Assembly (NCBI RefSeq): GCF_014905115.1
Contig: NZ_CP041235.1
Location: 496,001 to 560,000 of the forward strand
DNA from: Sulfurimonas sediminis
GTDB taxonomy: Bacteria > Campylobacterota > Campylobacteria > Campylobacterales > Sulfurimonadaceae
Reading direction: 5' to 3'
Length of the DNA: 64,000 nt
Translations under genes and position numbers: made by a program
Notes under the pieces: generated by a model
The model's database searches: none
Told to the model about the DNA's origin: nothing
What the model saw: the letters and a program-made list of their open reading frames with translations, nothing else
Part shown: positions 63,374-64,000 of the stretch, piece by piece
How the letters are laid out: the number at the start of each line of letters is the position of its first letter
Numbering within the stretch: the first letter of the stretch is position 1

Positions 63374-64000
63374 TTATAGCGGTTCCCTGAGAATATATCT
63401 TAATTCTAACTCTTTTTCTATAAGTTTATAGTATTCGTTAAGAAGTTTTTGTTTTGCCTGCAGTGTGATAATTTCTCTTTGATTCAGTGTAAGCAGGTTT
63501 CCTATACCAAGTTTATAGCGCCTTCTTTGGGCATCTTCAACTTTTTGTTTCAGGGTGACCTCTTTTTTTGCAAGACGTATAACCTCTTTTTTTGTTTTTA
63601 TCTCCTGCATCACTGTGATGATGGCAGTTTTTATTTTGCTCTTTTGGAGTGCTATTTTATTTTGTATTAAAAGCATCTCTTTTGTGTAAACGCCTTTTAG
63701 CCCCTTATAGGAACTTCTTTGCAAAGGGAGATTGAAATCAAAAGTTGCCTTATAGCCCTCTTTGTATTTCAAGTCATAGACACCATATAGATTGACGTCT
63801 AATTTTGGATACTTTTTGACTTGATTATATTTTTGCTTAATTGTTATCTCTTTTTTCTTTACATGTAATGACTTTAAAAGTAAGCTATTTGAAAAAGCTA
63901 TTTGCATTGCTTTGTCTTGGGCTAACTCTATAGAGCTTTGTTTTGGCAGTTCTGGAAGTGTATAACTTTTATTAAAATCTTTTTTATTTATATTGAGATA
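63374..64000 (-). CDS. TolC-family outer membrane efflux protein, partial
   Basis: The frame is open to the right edge, so the N-terminus lies outside. About 208 residues are seen: a run LPELPKQSSIELAQDKAMQIAFSNSLLLKSL, long helical coils (KIKTAIITVMQEIKTKKEVIRLAKKEV, LKQKVEDAQRRRYKLGIGNLLTLNQRE) and a C-terminal ELELRYILREPL. These fit the TolC helical barrel repeats. It lies upstream of mrpE on the same strand, 65 bp away. Confidence 0.82.
   Translation of the reverse strand, partial: YLNINKKDFNKSYTLPELPKQSSIELAQDKAMQIAFSNSLLLKSLHVKKKEITIKQKYNQVKKYPKLDVNLYGVYDLKYKEGYKATFDFNLPLQRSSYKGLKGVYTKEMLLIQNKIALQKSKIKTAIITVMQEIKTKKEVIRLAKKEVTLKQKVEDAQRRRYKLGIGNLLTLNQREIITLQAKQKLLNEYYKLIEKELELRYILREPL

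Overview
The window is an AT-rich chromosomal stretch of a Campylobacterota bacterium, most likely a Sulfurimonas-type chemolithotroph. The main evidence is the HP0268-like gene next to miaB, a single XerH-type recombinase, a group III truncated haemoglobin, OprD-like porins beside FeoAB, an ATP-type PEP carboxykinase and a tmRNA tag beginning ANN. The species call is an inference from gene content; no database was searched.

Layout. 1-932 is the end of an IS4-family element; an intact copy that matches it wherever I compared lies at 48562-50146. 946-44208 is conserved chromosome: metK, a 2[4Fe-4S] ferredoxin, ndk, the rpmF-plsX-fabH lipid cluster, a DEAD-box helicase, rmuC, a porin-feoA-feoB-two-component-mltF cluster, nadD/rsfS, gap-pgk-tpiA-fabI, a HEPN/MNT pair, nusA, miaB, xerH with three PilM/N/O-like genes, tilS-rimO, uvrB, pckA and tRNA-Val. 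Several intergenic gaps carry one family of short palindromic (REP-like) repeats.

44282-55074 is a 10.8-kb integrative element inserted in the 3' end of ssrA (tmRNA). It is bounded by a 20-bp direct repeat and carries a DUF4102-type integrase, an AlpA-like regulator, a KilA-N protein, a replication-O-like protein, a repressor with palindromic operators, an unknown AT-rich cargo gene and several tiny phage-like genes. One element gene is split by the IS with an 11-bp target duplication. 55506-63308 is a minus-strand operon for an Mrp/Mbh-type cation/proton antiporter with three NuoL/M/N-like subunits and a universal stress protein. A TolC-family gene runs off the right edge.

The most interesting signal is in the element. 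Two loci (about 47121-47367 and 53354-53615) share one architecture: an extended -10 promoter, an 80-95-nt RNA ending in a strong terminator, a nearly invariant 53-nt block, and a 19-codon ORF for a hydrophobic peptide ending GYLTKL(F/Y). In each locus the first nucleotides of the RNA are perfectly complementary to the translation start region of its own ORF, although the paired sequences differ between loci. This looks like an RNA-controlled hydrophobic peptide (type I toxin-like) system with the RNA and peptide in tandem on one strand, a layout I do not recognise.
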